The notes under the pieces are model-generated. The model ran no database searches. It worked only from the letters and a program-made list of their open reading frames with translations, and was not told where the DNA came from. This document shows positions 1 through 9,003 of a stretch of DNA of 11,289 bases, one piece after another; the first letter of the stretch is position 1, and each line of letters starts with the position of its first letter. Origin of the DNA: Hydrogenothermaceae bacterium (lineage in GTDB: Bacteria > Aquificota > Aquificia > Aquificales > Hydrogenothermaceae); the NCBI GenBank assembly GCA_012961365.1, contig DTZN01000006.1, positions 1-11,289 of the forward strand. The letters are read 5' to 3'. The position numbers and the translations under genes are program-made.

Positions 1-2299
1 CAAATGGAGGTAAATCTTCCATAACTTCATCTTTGTTATCTTTTGGAAGTATTACAGTTTTTATACCTGCTCTTTTAGCTGCCAGTATTTTTTCCTTTAA
101 TCCTCCTACCGGTAAAACTTTTCCTCTAAGAGTTATTTCCCCAGTCATTGCTACATCTGCTCTAACTGGAGTTTGGGAGTAGAGAGAAAATATAGCTGTT
201 GTTATTGCTATACCTGCAGAAGGGCCATCTTTTGGTATAGCTCCTGCTGGAACATGCACATGGGTATCATATTTATCAAAATCTTTTGGGTCTATTCCAT
301 ATTCTTCAGCTTTTGACTTTACATATGAAAGGGCAGTTCTCGCAGATTCTTTCATTACATCTCCTAAAGAACCTGTTAGTATTAATCCTCCTTTTCCTGG
401 CATTCTTGTGGCTTCAATTTTTAGTATCTCTCCTCCAACTTCTGTCCATGCAAGTCCTGTAACAACCCCTATTTCGTCTTTTTGTTCTTTTTCTGGCACA
501 TAAATTGGTGCTCCTAAAAACTTTTTAACTGCAGCTTTTGTTATTTTGTATTTTTTCTTTTTACCTGTTAGTGCTATTTCTTTTGCTATTTTTCTTAGGA
601 CTTCATTTATTTTTCTTTCTAGACTTCTAACTCCTGCTTCCCTTGTGTAATGCCTGATTAAATACTGAAGGCCACTATCTGTAAATTCAACATATTTTGG
701 TTTTAGTCCTGTTTCTTTGATTTGTTTTGGAATTAGGTATTTTTTTGCTATGTGTATTTTTTCTTCTTCAGAGTATCCGGGAAGCCTGATAACTTCCATT
801 CTATCAAGTAGTGGTCTTGGAATTGTATCTATTCTATTTGCTGTGCATATAAACATTACTTCTGATAAATCAAAAGGAACTCCAAGATATAAATCTACAA
901 ACTCTTTATTTTGTTCTGGGTCTAAAACTTCTAAAAGAGCAGATGATGGGTCTCCTCTAAAATCCATTCCTATCTTATCGACTTCATCTAGCATAATGAC
1001 TGGGTTTTTACTTCCTGCTTGTTTTATTGCCTGTATAATTCTTCCTGGCATTGCTCCAACGTAGGTTCTTCTATGTCCCCTTATTTCTGCTTCATCTCTA
1101 ATTCCACCAAGAGCTATTCTTGTGAAGTTCCTACCTAAAGCTTTTGCAATTGAGCGACCTAAAGATGTTTTACCAACTCCTGGAGGTCCAACAAAACAAA
1201 GGATAGGTCCCTTTATACCTTGTCCTTTTTTAAGTTTTTGAACTGCTAAATATTCTATTATTCTATCTTTTACCTTTTCTAAATCGTAATGGTCTTCATC
1301 TAATATTTTTTTTGCTCTTTTTAGGTTTAATTTATCTTTAGTTTTTTTATTCCAAGGAAGTTCTACAAGCCAATCTAAATACGTTCTTATAACTCCTGCT
1401 TCTGCTGAATCAGGATGCATTTTTTCTAGTCTTTTTAGCTGTTTTAAAGCTTCTTTTTTAACATCTTCAGGCATTTGTGCTTCTTCTATTTTTCTTCTGT
1501 ATTCTTCTATTTCTTCCTGTCTTTCGTCTTTTTCTCCGAGTTCTTCTTGAATTGCTTTAATCTGCTGTCTTAAAAAATATTCTCTTTGGTCTTTTTCCAT
1601 ATATTCTCTAGCTGTATTTCTTATTTTTTGCTGGATTTCTAATAACCCTACCTCTTTAAGAAGAATATCATGGACCTTTCTTAATCTTTCTACAGGGTCT
1701 ATTGTTGCAAGTATATCCTGAGCTTCTTCAGATTTTATGTCTAAAATTGATGCAACAAGGTCTGCAAGTCTTCCCGGTTCGTCAACACCTTTTATTATGC
1801 CTACTAAATCTGGAACAACCTGTTTTCCTAAGGAAATTGCTTTATCTAAAAGGTCTTTTACTGAATGTATTAATGCTTCAACTTCTATGCTTTCTTCAAA
1901 ATCTTCATCGTTTTCAATTACATTAACTTTTACTTTATAAAGTCCATCTTCTTTTTTTAGTTCTTCTATTTTTCCCCTTGCAACTCCTTGCACAAGGATT
2001 TTTATCCTATCATCTTCAAGTTTAACCATTCTTAAAATTGTTGCTATAGTTCCAATTTTGTATATATCATCTTCTGTAGGTTCTTCTATATTTTTGTCTT
2101 TTTGTAAAGCTAGAAATACATACCTGTCATTGTTTTCTAGTGCTTCGTTTATTGCATTTATTGAAAATTCTCTACCTACGAATATAGGAAAAACCATATA
2201 TGGGAATATAACTAAATCTCTTATTGGTATTAATGGATATTCTTCTGGCAAGCTTTGTTCTTCAAAATTTTGCTCATAAGGTTCAAAAGGTTGCGCCAT
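1..2299 (-). CDS. lon: ATP-dependent protease La (Lon), C-terminus beyond left edge
   Basis: LonA-type AAA+ serine protease, which unfolds and degrades misfolded and regulatory proteins in the cytoplasm as a homohexamer. 766 codons are visible; the last few dozen residues lie outside the window. Order: N-terminal substrate-binding LON domain (about residues 18-215, opening with [12 protein letters not shown]), a charged coiled-coil stretch (about 240-310), the AAA+ module with Walker A GPPGVGKT (371-378) and Walker B MLDEVD (436-441), then the protease domain. The catalytic dyad is visible: Ser694 in PKDGPSAG and Lys737 in GGLKEK, 43 residues apart as in E. coli Lon (S679/K722). The ATG at 2299 is preceded by GGAGGT at 2305-2310 with a 5-base spacer. 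It sits downstream of hsp20 across an 81-base gap with its own likely promoter. The reading frame is intact throughout the visible part. The identification is secure. Confidence 0.97.
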   Translation of the reverse strand, partial: MAQPFEPYEQNFEEQSLPEEYPLIPIRDLVIFPYMVFPIFVGREFSINAINEALENNDRYVFLALQKDKNIEEPTEDDIYKIGTIATILRMVKLEDDRIKILVQGVARGKIEELKKEDGLYKVKVNVIENDEDFEESIEVEALIHSVKDLLDKAISLGKQVVPDLVGIIKGVDEPGRLADLVASILDIKSEEAQDILATIDPVERLRKVHDILLKEVGLLEIQQKIRNTAREYMEKDQREYFLRQQIKAIQEELGEKDERQEEIEEYRRKIEEAQMPEDVKKEALKQLKRLEKMHPDSAEAGVIRTYLDWLVELPWNKKTKDKLNLKRAKKILDEDHYDLEKVKDRIIEYLAVQKLKKGQGIKGPILCFVGPPGVGKTSLGRSIAKALGRNFTRIALGGIRDEAEIRGHRRTYVGAMPGRIIQAIKQAGSKNPVIMLDEVDKIGMDFRGDPSSALLEVLDPEQNKEFVDLYLGVPFDLSEVMFICTANRIDTIPRPLLDRMEVIRLPGYSEEEKIHIAKKYLIPKQIKETGLKPKYVEFTDSGLQYLIRHYTREAGVRSLERKINEVLRKIAKEIALTGKKKKYKITKAAVKKFLGAPIYVPEKEQKDEIGVVTGLAWTEVGGEILKIEATRMPGKGGLILTGSLGDVMKESARTALSYVKSKAEEYGIDPKDFDKYDTHVHVPAGAIPKDGPSAGIAITTAIFSLYSQTPVRADVAMTGEITLRGKVLPVGGLKEKILAAKRAGIKTVILPKDNKDEVMEDLPPF

Positions 2300-2334
2300 A
2301 AATTACCTCCAAAAATAATTTTATTTAGGTAAGG

Positions 2335-2363
2335 AATATACTCTATTTTTGGAAATTTTACAA
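2335..2363 (-). promoter_or_regulatory. Candidate lon promoter (sigma-70 type)
   Basis: On the minus strand, TTGTAA (2358-2363) is followed after 17 bases by TATATT (2335-2340). This gives 4/6 and 5/6 matches to the sigma-70 consensus. A transcript would start near 2328, leaving a leader of about 29 bases before the lon ATG. It lies in the widest gap between the minus-strand genes, the only one large enough for a promoter. In DNA this AT-rich chance matches are common, so this is a prediction. No inverted repeat resembling CIRCE was seen here. Confidence 0.5.
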
Positions 2364-2380
2364 ATTTTTCAAGTTTTTTT

Positions 2381-2725
2381 CTAAAAATTGGAAAAAATTC
2401 TTATTTTTACAGATGCATCTATAAAAATTTCATCTTTTAATTTAGGTATTTCTAAAAATAAAACCCCATTTTCTATTTTTGCAGTGGCTTTTGATATGTT
2501 AATTCCTTGTGGAAACTGGATTTTTCTTGAGAATTTTCCACTAAATCTTTCCATTGTTATAAAAGTTCCATCTTTTATAGCTCTTTTTACACCTTTTATA
2601 GTTATGGAATATTCCTCTCCAAATATTTCCAAATCTTGAGGAAGCACTCCTGGAATATCTACCAAAACTACGTATTTATCTTCTTTATCTAAAATATCCA
2701 CAGGAAACGTTTCAAATTTAAGCAT
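2381..2725 (-). CDS. hsp20: Small heat-shock protein, Hsp20/alpha-crystallin family
   Basis: ATP-independent holdase chaperone of 114 residues that binds unfolding proteins in the cytoplasm. The alpha-crystallin domain fills nearly the whole protein, from PVDILDKEDKYVVLVDIPGV (residue 8) to about 105. The family signature A-x-x-x-N-GVL is at 82-89 and is followed by FLEIPK. A C-terminal I-R-I (108-110) fits the I-x-I motif that docks between dimers. The N-terminal arm is only about 7 residues, against tens of residues in most relatives. No upstream in-frame start exists before a TAA ten codons back, so the short N-terminus is real if the sequence is correct. The ATG lies 2 bases after the rlmN stop, with an AAAGG ribosome site inside the end of rlmN, so it is probably co-translated with rlmN. 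lon follows. Confidence 0.93.
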   Translation of the reverse strand: MLKFETFPVDILDKEDKYVVLVDIPGVLPQDLEIFGEEYSITIKGVKRAIKDGTFITMERFSGKFSRKIQFPQGINISKATAKIENGVLFLEIPKLKDEIFIDASVKIRIFSNF

Positions 2726-2727
2726 TT

Positions 2728-3816
2728 TTATACCTTTGTTAACGATTGTTTAGATATAAAATTATTTAATTGTTTTTTCCTAAGCTGTCCACAAGCAGCA
2801 GAAATATCTTTTCCTTTACTCCATCTTATAAATGCAGAAATATTATAATCCCATAAAATTTTCTGAAATTTTTCTACCCTTTTTTCATCTGGTCTTTCAT
2901 ATCCTGAATTTTCAAAAGGGTTAAATGGTATAAGATTTACTTTATATCTTTTTTTATTTTTTCCTATTAGTTTTGCAAGTTTGTGTGCATCTTCATCAGT
3001 ATCATTTACCCCTTTTAGTAGAACATACTCAAGCATAATTCTGTATCCAGTTTTAAAAGGAAGAGTATTTAATGTATTCATTAAATCTTTTATTGTATTT
3101 GTTTTTGTTATTGGCATTATCTCTTCTCTTGTTTTTTGGTCTGATGCATTTAAAGAAACTGCCAGTCTAACCTGTGGAAAGCTTTTATCTTCATACATTT
3201 TTAAAATCTGGGCTATTATTCCTGAAGAAGAAATAGTTATTTTTCGATTAGATAAGCCTGCCATTCTTTCATCTGTAAAAATCTGAACAGATTTTTTTAC
3301 ATTGTCGTAGTTTGCAAGAGGTTCTCCCATTCCCATATAAACTATATTTGATATTCTTTTTTCTGGCTCTAGTCCAACAAACTTTTGAACTTGTATATAT
3401 TGGTCAACTATTTCTGCAGTTGTTAGGTTTCTTATTAGTCCATCTTTTGTTGTGTAGCAAAATTTGCATCCAACAGCACAGCCTACCTGTGTAGAAATAC
3501 ATAATGTATTATGGCCTCTTTCAGGGATAAACACGCTTTCTATTGTGTTTCCGTCATTTAACTGCCATAAAAATTTTATGCTTCCATCTATTTTAGATTG
3601 TTCGTAAGATACAAGTTTTAAAACATTTAATATTGTATTTTCTTTTAAGTATTGTCTAATTTCTTTGGATATATCTGTCATTTCATCATAAGAAGCTACT
3701 TTTTTATTGTAAATCCATTTGGCTATCTGTTTTGCTCTAAATTTTTTCCAGCCTAGTTTCCTAACCCACCTTTCAAGTTCACCAAAATTGAAGTCTTTTA
3801 GGTAGATTTTTTCCAT
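2728..3816 (-). CDS. rlmN: Dual-specificity rRNA/tRNA adenine C2-methyltransferase RlmN
   Basis: Radical SAM enzyme that methylates C2 of A2503 in 23S rRNA and of A37 in some tRNAs (family knowledge). It has 362 residues, the normal size. The cluster-binding motif C-x3-C-x2-C is C113, C117, C120 in VGCAVGCKFC. The two mechanistic cysteines are present: C106 (equivalent of E. coli C118, seven residues before the cluster) and C342 in DISAACGQL, the methyl-carrying cysteine. The SAM-contact motif GMGEP is at 162-166. The absence of any Cfr-specific context and the IPERGHNTLCISTQVGC pattern favour RlmN over Cfr, but that distinction rests on overall resemblance. The ATG at 3816 has AGGGAGT at 3821-3827. 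It follows uvrA by 27 bases and leads into hsp20 with a 2-base gap. Confidence 0.95.
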   Translation of the reverse strand: MEKIYLKDFNFGELERWVRKLGWKKFRAKQIAKWIYNKKVASYDEMTDISKEIRQYLKENTILNVLKLVSYEQSKIDGSIKFLWQLNDGNTIESVFIPERGHNTLCISTQVGCAVGCKFCYTTKDGLIRNLTTAEIVDQYIQVQKFVGLEPEKRISNIVYMGMGEPLANYDNVKKSVQIFTDERMAGLSNRKITISSSGIIAQILKMYEDKSFPQVRLAVSLNASDQKTREEIMPITKTNTIKDLMNTLNTLPFKTGYRIMLEYVLLKGVNDTDEDAHKLAKLIGKNKKRYKVNLIPFNPFENSGYERPDEKRVEKFQKILWDYNISAFIRWSKGKDISAACGQLRKKQLNNFISKQSLTKV

Positions 3817-3843
3817 AATTACTCCCTGCTTTTTACGAAAAAA

Positions 3844-6594
3844 CTAAACTAAATTTAGATACTTTTTTAAAAATTTTCCAGTCCATGAGTTTGGATTTTT
3901 TGCAACTTCTTCTGGAGTTCCTGCTACTACTATTTTTCCTCCTTTATCTCCACCTTCAGGACCTAAATCTATAATCCAGTCTGCATTTTTTATAACATCT
4001 AGGTTGTGCTCTATTACAATAACTGTGTTGCCTTTATCTACCAATTTATTTAAAACTTTTATTAATTTATCTACATCATAACTATGTAGTCCTGTTGTAG
4101 GTTCGTCTAATAAATATAATGTTCTTCCTGTATCTCTTTTAGAAAGTTCTCTAGATAGTTTTATTCTTTGTGCTTCTCCACCTGAAAGGGTTGTTGCTGG
4201 TTGCCCTAATTTTATATAGTCAAGTCCTACATCATATAAAACTTTTAGTTTGTTTTTAACAGATGGCACATTTTGGAAAAACTCTAAAGCTTCAGCAACG
4301 GTCATATCTAATACATCTGCAATATTTTTACCTTTATATTCAATGGCGAGGGTCTCTTTGTTATATCTTTTTCCTCCACAAACTTCACAGGTAATATAAA
4401 CATCAGGTAAAAAGTGCATTTCTATTTTTACAACTCCGTCTCCTTTGCAGGCTTCACATCTTCCTCCTTTAACATTAAAGGAAAATCTTCCTGGTGTATA
4501 TCCTCTAAGTTTTGCTTCAGGTGTAGATGCAAATAATGCTCTAATTTGGTCAAACACTTTTGTATAAGTTGCAGGGTTTGAACGGGGGGTTCTTCCTATT
4601 GGTGATTGGTCAACATTTATAACTTTGTCTATATGCTCCCAACCTTCTATTTTACTGTGTTTTCCTATTTTATCTACTTTGTAGCCAAATTTTTCCTTTG
4701 AAGCTTGCCATAAAATATCGTAAATAAGTGTAGATTTTCCACTTCCTGAAACGCCAGTTATTGCAACAAATATTCCTAGTGGAATTTCTACATCTATATT
4801 TTTTAGGTTATGTTCTTTTGCTCCTTTTATTTTTAAAACCTTTGTAGAATTTATGGACCTTCTTTTTTGTGGAATAGGAATTTTTAATTTTCCACTTAAA
4901 TATTTTCCTGTTAAAGAATTTGGATTATTTTTTATTTCTTCTGGCGTTCCTATAGCAGTAATTTGACCTCCATACACACCGCTGCCAGGACCAATATCTA
5001 TTATGTAATCTGCTTCTTCTATAGTTTCAGGGTCGTGTTCTACAACTATTACTGTGTTATCTAAATCTCTTAAACTTTTTAAGGTATTTATTAATTTTTC
5101 TGTATCTCTAGGGTGTAGTCCAATAGATGGTTCATCTAAAACATATAAAACTCCACTTAGTTTTGAACCAATTTGAGTTGCAAGTCTAATTCTTTGTGCT
5201 TCTCCACCTGAAAGGGTTGTTGCTGTCCTATCTAGAGTTAGATATTCAAGTCCTACATCTATTAAAAATCCAAGTCTTTCTTTTATCTCTTTAACAATTT
5301 TTTCTGCAATGATTTTTTCTTTTTCTGTTTTAGGCTGTTTTTCATAATTTAAAAAGAATTCATAAGCCTGTCTTATGTTTAATCTAACTACATCCCATAT
5401 ATTTTTCTTGTTTATCAGTATATAAAGGGCTTCTTTTCTTAATCTACTACCTTTACAAACAGGGCAAACCACCTCTTTTATGTATTTTTCTAGCTCTGCC
5501 TTTTGTTTCTCATTTTCTATTTCTAAGTATTTTCTTTCTAAGTGGGGAATGATTTCTAGTAAAAGCTCATCTTTAACTTCGTTTGGTAAGTCTTTAAATT
5601 TTGTAAATTTATTTATGCTGTGATAGTAGATAATATCATAAATAATCCCCTTTATATATTTAAAATAGATACTTTCACTAATCCTAAAGCTTTCAATTAC
5701 TGCTCTATTTTTGTCTATTAATCTATCTATATCTATTTTATGGATTACTCCAAGACCTTTGCATTCAGGACAAGCACCATAAGGGCTGTTAAATGAAAAT
5801 AATCTTGGGGAAATTTCTGCAATTGAAAATCCATGCTCAGGACAGGCAAATTTTTCACTAAAAATAATATCTTTGTTTTCGGATAAATTATTTACAATAA
5901 CAAGCCCATCTCCAAGTTTTAAAGCTTGCTCAATACTGTCTGTTAGTCTACTTCTAATACCTTCTTTTATTACAATTCTATCTACTACAATCTCAATTGT
6001 GTGCTTTTTGTTTTTTTCAAGCTTTGGAACTTCTTCCATTAGATAAACATTACCATCTACCCTAACACGGGGATAACCCATTTTCTGAATTTTATCAAAA
6101 ATATCTTTGTGCTTTCCTTTTTTACCTCTAACAACTGGAGCAAGTATCTGAATTTTCGTTTTTTCAGGAAGTTTTAAAACTTGCTCTACTATATCCTCTG
6201 CTGATTGTGCTGTTATTGGAGAATTACATTCAGGACAATAAGCTTTCCCTACCCTCGCAAATAACAATCTTAAATAATCATAAATTTCAGTTATAGTTCC
6301 AACTGTAGAACGGGGATTTTTTGATGTTGTTTTTTGGTCTATTGCAATAGCTGGTGATAGCCCTTCTATACTGTCTACATCTGGTTTTTCCATTAATCCT
6401 AAAAACTGCCTTGCATAGGCAGATAAACTTTCTACATATCGTCTTTGTCCTTCTGCATAAATAGTATCAAATGCAAGGGAAGATTTACCAGACCCAGAAG
6501 GGCCGGTAATCACAACCAACTTATTTTTTGGAATTTCTAAATCTATATTTTTTAGATTGTGTTGCCTTGCACCGTGGATAATTATTTTGTCCAT
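3844..6594 (-). CDS. uvrA: Excinuclease ABC subunit A (UvrA)
   Basis: DNA-damage sensor of nucleotide excision repair: a dimeric ABC ATPase that loads UvrB at lesions. 916 residues, close to the family norm. First ATPase: Walker A GPSGSGKS (31-38), signature LSGGEAQRI (461-469), Walker B YVLDEP (484-489). Second: Walker A GVSGSGKS (614-621), signature LSGGEAQRI (803-811), Walker B YLLDEP (827-832). Zinc modules: C120/C123 with C377/C380, C251/H254 with C275/C278, and C713/C716 with C736/C739. The second module has His in place of one Cys (CPEH). The UvrB-binding domain lies roughly at 131-245. The start [17 protein letters not shown] matches the canonical UvrA N-terminus, which fixes the ATG at 6594 although no good ribosome site precedes it. 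The gene overlaps the end of argG by 13 bases, so translation is probably coupled to argG. Confidence 0.97.
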   Translation of the reverse strand: MDKIIIHGARQHNLKNIDLEIPKNKLVVITGPSGSGKSSLAFDTIYAEGQRRYVESLSAYARQFLGLMEKPDVDSIEGLSPAIAIDQKTTSKNPRSTVGTITEIYDYLRLLFARVGKAYCPECNSPITAQSAEDIVEQVLKLPEKTKIQILAPVVRGKKGKHKDIFDKIQKMGYPRVRVDGNVYLMEEVPKLEKNKKHTIEIVVDRIVIKEGIRSRLTDSIEQALKLGDGLVIVNNLSENKDIIFSEKFACPEHGFSIAEISPRLFSFNSPYGACPECKGLGVIHKIDIDRLIDKNRAVIESFRISESIYFKYIKGIIYDIIYYHSINKFTKFKDLPNEVKDELLLEIIPHLERKYLEIENEKQKAELEKYIKEVVCPVCKGSRLRKEALYILINKKNIWDVVRLNIRQAYEFFLNYEKQPKTEKEKIIAEKIVKEIKERLGFLIDVGLEYLTLDRTATTLSGGEAQRIRLATQIGSKLSGVLYVLDEPSIGLHPRDTEKLINTLKSLRDLDNTVIVVEHDPETIEEADYIIDIGPGSGVYGGQITAIGTPEEIKNNPNSLTGKYLSGKLKIPIPQKRRSINSTKVLKIKGAKEHNLKNIDVEIPLGIFVAITGVSGSGKSTLIYDILWQASKEKFGYKVDKIGKHSKIEGWEHIDKVINVDQSPIGRTPRSNPATYTKVFDQIRALFASTPEAKLRGYTPGRFSFNVKGGRCEACKGDGVVKIEMHFLPDVYITCEVCGGKRYNKETLAIEYKGKNIADVLDMTVAEALEFFQNVPSVKNKLKVLYDVGLDYIKLGQPATTLSGGEAQRIKLSRELSKRDTGRTLYLLDEPTTGLHSYDVDKLIKVLNKLVDKGNTVIVIEHNLDVIKNADWIIDLGPEGGDKGGKIVVAGTPEEVAKNPNSWTGKFLKKYLNLV

Positions 6595-7790
6595 AGTTCA
6601 CTAGCTTTAGCAAAAACCTTTAAAGGTAATCCCCAAACTTTTGTGAAGTATTCACCTGCTTTATGGTCAAACTCATCTTCAGGTGAGTATGTTGCAAGAT
6701 TTTCAAAGTAAAGACCATTTGGAGATTTTCTACCAACTATAGTTGCACTACCTTTGTAAAGTTTAAATTTAACAACTCCATTTACAAGTTTTGCTAATTC
6801 TAAAGTAAACGCATCTAAAGCTTCTCTTAATTTAGAAAACCATAGTCCATTATAAACTAAATCTGCATAAGGTTGGGCTATATGTGTTAACTTGTAATGG
6901 TATGTAAATCTATCTAATACTAAACTTTCTAACTCATCGTAAGCTTTTATTAGCATTAAACCTGCTGGGCTTTCGTAAACTTCTCTAGTTTTTATTCCAA
7001 CAAGTCTATTTTCAACCATATCAATTCTACCAACTCCATGTTTACCAGCAATTTCATTTAAGTCCCATATTAATTTCCATAGCTCTTTGTATTCTTTACC
7101 ATTTATTGAAATAGGTAAACCTTCTTTAAATTCTATTTCTATGTATTCTGGTTCATTAGGTGCTTTTTCTGGATTTACAGTAATTTCAAAGGCATCTTCA
7201 GGAGGTTCTTGCCATATGTCTTCTAGTGGACCTGCTTCTATTGCAACACCCCAAAGATTTCTGTCATAAGAATAAGGTTTTTCTTTTGTAGCTTTTACAG
7301 GAATACCATGTTTTTGTGCATATTCTATTTCTTCTTCTCTAGATTTAAATTCCCAGTCTCTAACTGGTGCTAAAACTTCAATATTAGGGTCCAAAGCCCA
7401 AACTGATGTTTCAAATCTAACTTGGTCATTTCCTTTTCCTGTTGAACCATGGGCTACATAATGGGCATTGTATTTATGGGCAAGTTCTACTAATTTTTTA
7501 GATATCAATGGTCTAGACAGTGCAGAAAGTAATGTGTATCTATTTTCATATAAAGCTCCACTTCTCATAAGTGGCATACAATATTCTCTAGCAAATTCTT
7601 CTTTTATATCATCAACTATAGCTTCAATTGCTCCAGATGCTTTTGCCTTTTTAGGTATTTCATCTAATTCTTCTCCTTGTCCTACATCTGCTGTGTAGGT
7701 TATAACCTCAAATCCTTTATCTGTTAACCATCTAACTATTACTGAAGTATCAAGCCCTCCAGAATAAGCAAGAATTACTCTTTTTTTCAT
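6582..7790 (-). CDS. argG: Argininosuccinate synthase
   Basis: Joins citrulline and aspartate with ATP to form argininosuccinate, the penultimate step of arginine synthesis. 402 residues, full length. The ATP-pyrophosphatase P-loop AYSGGLDTS is at 8-16. Also visible are the substrate-binding [14 protein letters not shown] segment (114-127), SYDRNLWG (174-181) and [20 protein letters not shown] (254-273). The ATG at 7790 overlaps the TGA of the upstream phosphatase gene in an ATGA junction. A strong GGAGGT (7795-7800) stands 4 bases upstream, inside that gene. No other arginine gene is in the window, so argG here is separated from argH and the rest of the pathway. Confidence 0.97.
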   Translation of the reverse strand: MKKRVILAYSGGLDTSVIVRWLTDKGFEVITYTADVGQGEELDEIPKKAKASGAIEAIVDDIKEEFAREYCMPLMRSGALYENRYTLLSALSRPLISKKLVELAHKYNAHYVAHGSTGKGNDQVRFETSVWALDPNIEVLAPVRDWEFKSREEEIEYAQKHGIPVKATKEKPYSYDRNLWGVAIEAGPLEDIWQEPPEDAFEITVNPEKAPNEPEYIEIEFKEGLPISINGKEYKELWKLIWDLNEIAGKHGVGRIDMVENRLVGIKTREVYESPAGLMLIKAYDELESLVLDRFTYHYKLTHIAQPYADLVYNGLWFSKLREALDAFTLELAKLVNGVVKFKLYKGSATIVGRKSPNGLYFENLATYSPEDEFDHKAGEYFTKVWGLPLKVFAKASELWTK

Positions 7791-8743
7791 TGAAACCTCC
7801 TAATTACAAAATCTATCAAAGCTCCGTGTCTAAGTCCCCAATCGCTAACAATGATTTCTTCTTTGTTAAAAACTTCTAAAGATGTATCAAAAATAACTAT
7901 TCCTGCTAGTATTACTTCTGCTCTTTTATCTTCTATTTGGGGAATTTGTTTTCTTTGCTTTATTGTCAAGGAAGATAGCTCTTTAAACCATTTTTTAACT
8001 TGTTCTTTTGTCAATTTTTTACTATGAACTTTTTCTGAGTTATAAGGGAAAATGTTATACTCTAAAGCAACTAATGTTGTTATTGTCCCGCCAAGGCCAA
8101 TTAAATATCTGGTTTCTTTCATTTTTTCGTAAGCTTTTACTATATATTCTTTTATATAATTTTTTAACTGCTTTAATTCTTCTTCTAGAGGTGGGTCATT
8201 TTTTATAAATTTTTCTGTTAAACCAACTATCCCAAATGGAAAAGAAACACTTTCTTTTAAATAAAATTTACCGTTTTCTTTAATTGCGTAAGCATACTCG
8301 GTGCTTCCACCACCTTGGTCTATCATAACAAAACTACCATCTGGATTAACTCCATAGGCAGTTGCTAAAAATGAAAAGTATGCTTCTTTTTCTGGATTTA
8401 TAATTTCTACATCTATACCAAGTTTCTTTACCCTTTCTATAAATTCACTACCATTTTTAGCTTCTCTACATGCTTGAGTTGCATAGGCTTTTAAATAATC
8501 TAAATGATATTCATCTGCTATCATTTTGTATTCTCTTAAAACAGAAAGGGTTTCCTGTATTGCTTCTTCCTGCAGAAAACCTGTTTGTTTTAAATTTCTT
8601 CCAAGTGCAGTAATTTTACCTACAGAAAAAATATCTTCTATAGAATTTAAAGTTTCTTCCACAGAATTTTTTTTGTGAACTGCAGAAATTAAAAATCTTG
8701 TAGAGTAAGTTCCTATGTCTATAATACCTATTTTTATAGCCAC
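7787..8743 (-). CDS. Ppx/GppA family phosphatase (exopolyphosphatase or pppGpp phosphohydrolase), short form
   Basis: Member of the ASKHA-fold Ppx/GppA family, which removes terminal phosphates from polyphosphate or converts pppGpp to ppGpp. 318 residues: the two-lobed ATPase-like core without the C-terminal HD-like domains of the about 500-residue enzymes. Visible motifs: phosphate loop DIGTYSTR (9-16, usually DIGSNS.R), ATQACREAKNG (88-98, usually ATSA.R.A.N), E120 in PEKEA (likely the catalytic glutamate, by analogy with E121 of E. coli Ppx), DQGGGSTEY (142-150), GLGGTITTL (216-224), KRAEVILAG (273-281) and DWGLRHGAL (301-309). The loop 1 variant and the Cys at position 92 depart from the usual consensus. 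It starts with GTG at 8743, 4 bases after the NIL gene, with GGAG at 8751-8754. Sequence alone does not decide between Ppx and GppA activity. Confidence 0.9.
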   Translation of the reverse strand: MAIKIGIIDIGTYSTRFLISAVHKKNSVEETLNSIEDIFSVGKITALGRNLKQTGFLQEEAIQETLSVLREYKMIADEYHLDYLKAYATQACREAKNGSEFIERVKKLGIDVEIINPEKEAYFSFLATAYGVNPDGSFVMIDQGGGSTEYAYAIKENGKFYLKESVSFPFGIVGLTEKFIKNDPPLEEELKQLKNYIKEYIVKAYEKMKETRYLIGLGGTITTLVALEYNIFPYNSEKVHSKKLTKEQVKKWFKELSSLTIKQRKQIPQIEDKRAEVILAGIVIFDTSLEVFNKEEIIVSDWGLRHGALIDFVIRRFQ

Positions 8744-8747
8744 TTAC

Positions 8748-8990
8748 TTACTCCATAAATACCTGCCCTTCTAACGGTGAAACATCAACTCCTTGTTCTT
8801 CTAACCATTTTACTGCTTTTTCAATTTCATCTTCATTTCCTATAAACTCAAGCTCAAGCCATCCTACATGTTCTTGAACATTTGCTTTTCTGATATTTAT
8901 ATCTATATCAAAAGTTTTACAAACTTTACTTAAAAGAGGCTCTTTTATTTTCTCTTCTGGATATATAAGCTTTAACTTAAGCGAATTCAT
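8748..8990 (-). CDS. Stand-alone NIL-domain protein
   Basis: 80 residues that consist almost entirely of one NIL domain, a ferredoxin-like (ACT-like) fold best known as the methionine-sensing C-terminal domain of the MetN transporter ATPase, and as a fusion to 4Fe-4S domains in homocysteine-forming proteins. Typical features are LKLIYPEEKIKEPLLSKVC (5-23), the central DINIRKANVQEHVGWLELEF (29-48) and the closing EIEKAVKWLEEQGVDVSPL (55-73). No cysteine cluster, Walker motif, signal peptide or membrane segment is present, so it is neither MetN nor a NIL-ferredoxin fusion. The ATG at 8990 has GGAGGT at 8997-9002. It sits 13 bases after the sulfur-carrier gene and 4 bases before the phosphatase gene. 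A role in sulfur amino acid metabolism or methionine sensing is an inference from domain and neighbours. Confidence 0.87.
   Translation of the reverse strand: MNSLKLKLIYPEEKIKEPLLSKVCKTFDIDINIRKANVQEHVGWLELEFIGNEDEIEKAVKWLEEQGVDVSPLEGQVFME
8751..8754 (-). promoter_or_regulatory. Ribosome binding site deciding the GTG start of the phosphatase gene
   Basis: GGAG inside the last codons of the NIL gene stands 7 bases upstream of the GTG at 8741-8743. No ATG occurs between it and the conserved DIGTYSTR loop, so GTG is the best start. Confidence 0.75.
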
Positions 8991-9003
8991 TATTATACCT
9001 CCC

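Noticed and set aside
717..1064. Plus-strand open frame of 115 codons opposite lon.
   Set aside because: It lies wholly antisense to the conserved Lon AAA+ domain, has no ribosome site and its translation resembles no known family; it is a shadow of lon codon usage. The same applies to the other plus-strand frames between about 1700 and 9917.
2342..2380. Possible hsp20 terminator: AAATTT repeats able to fold as a small hairpin in the hsp20-lon gap.
   Set aside because: The stem would be only about 6 A/T pairs with a 3-base loop and no GC core or clear U-tract after it; such folds are expected by chance in this AT-rich gap.
2388..2639. Plus-strand open frame opposite hsp20.
   Set aside because: The minus-strand frame carries a full alpha-crystallin signature, and the opposite frame mirrors it with no independent motif or ribosome site.
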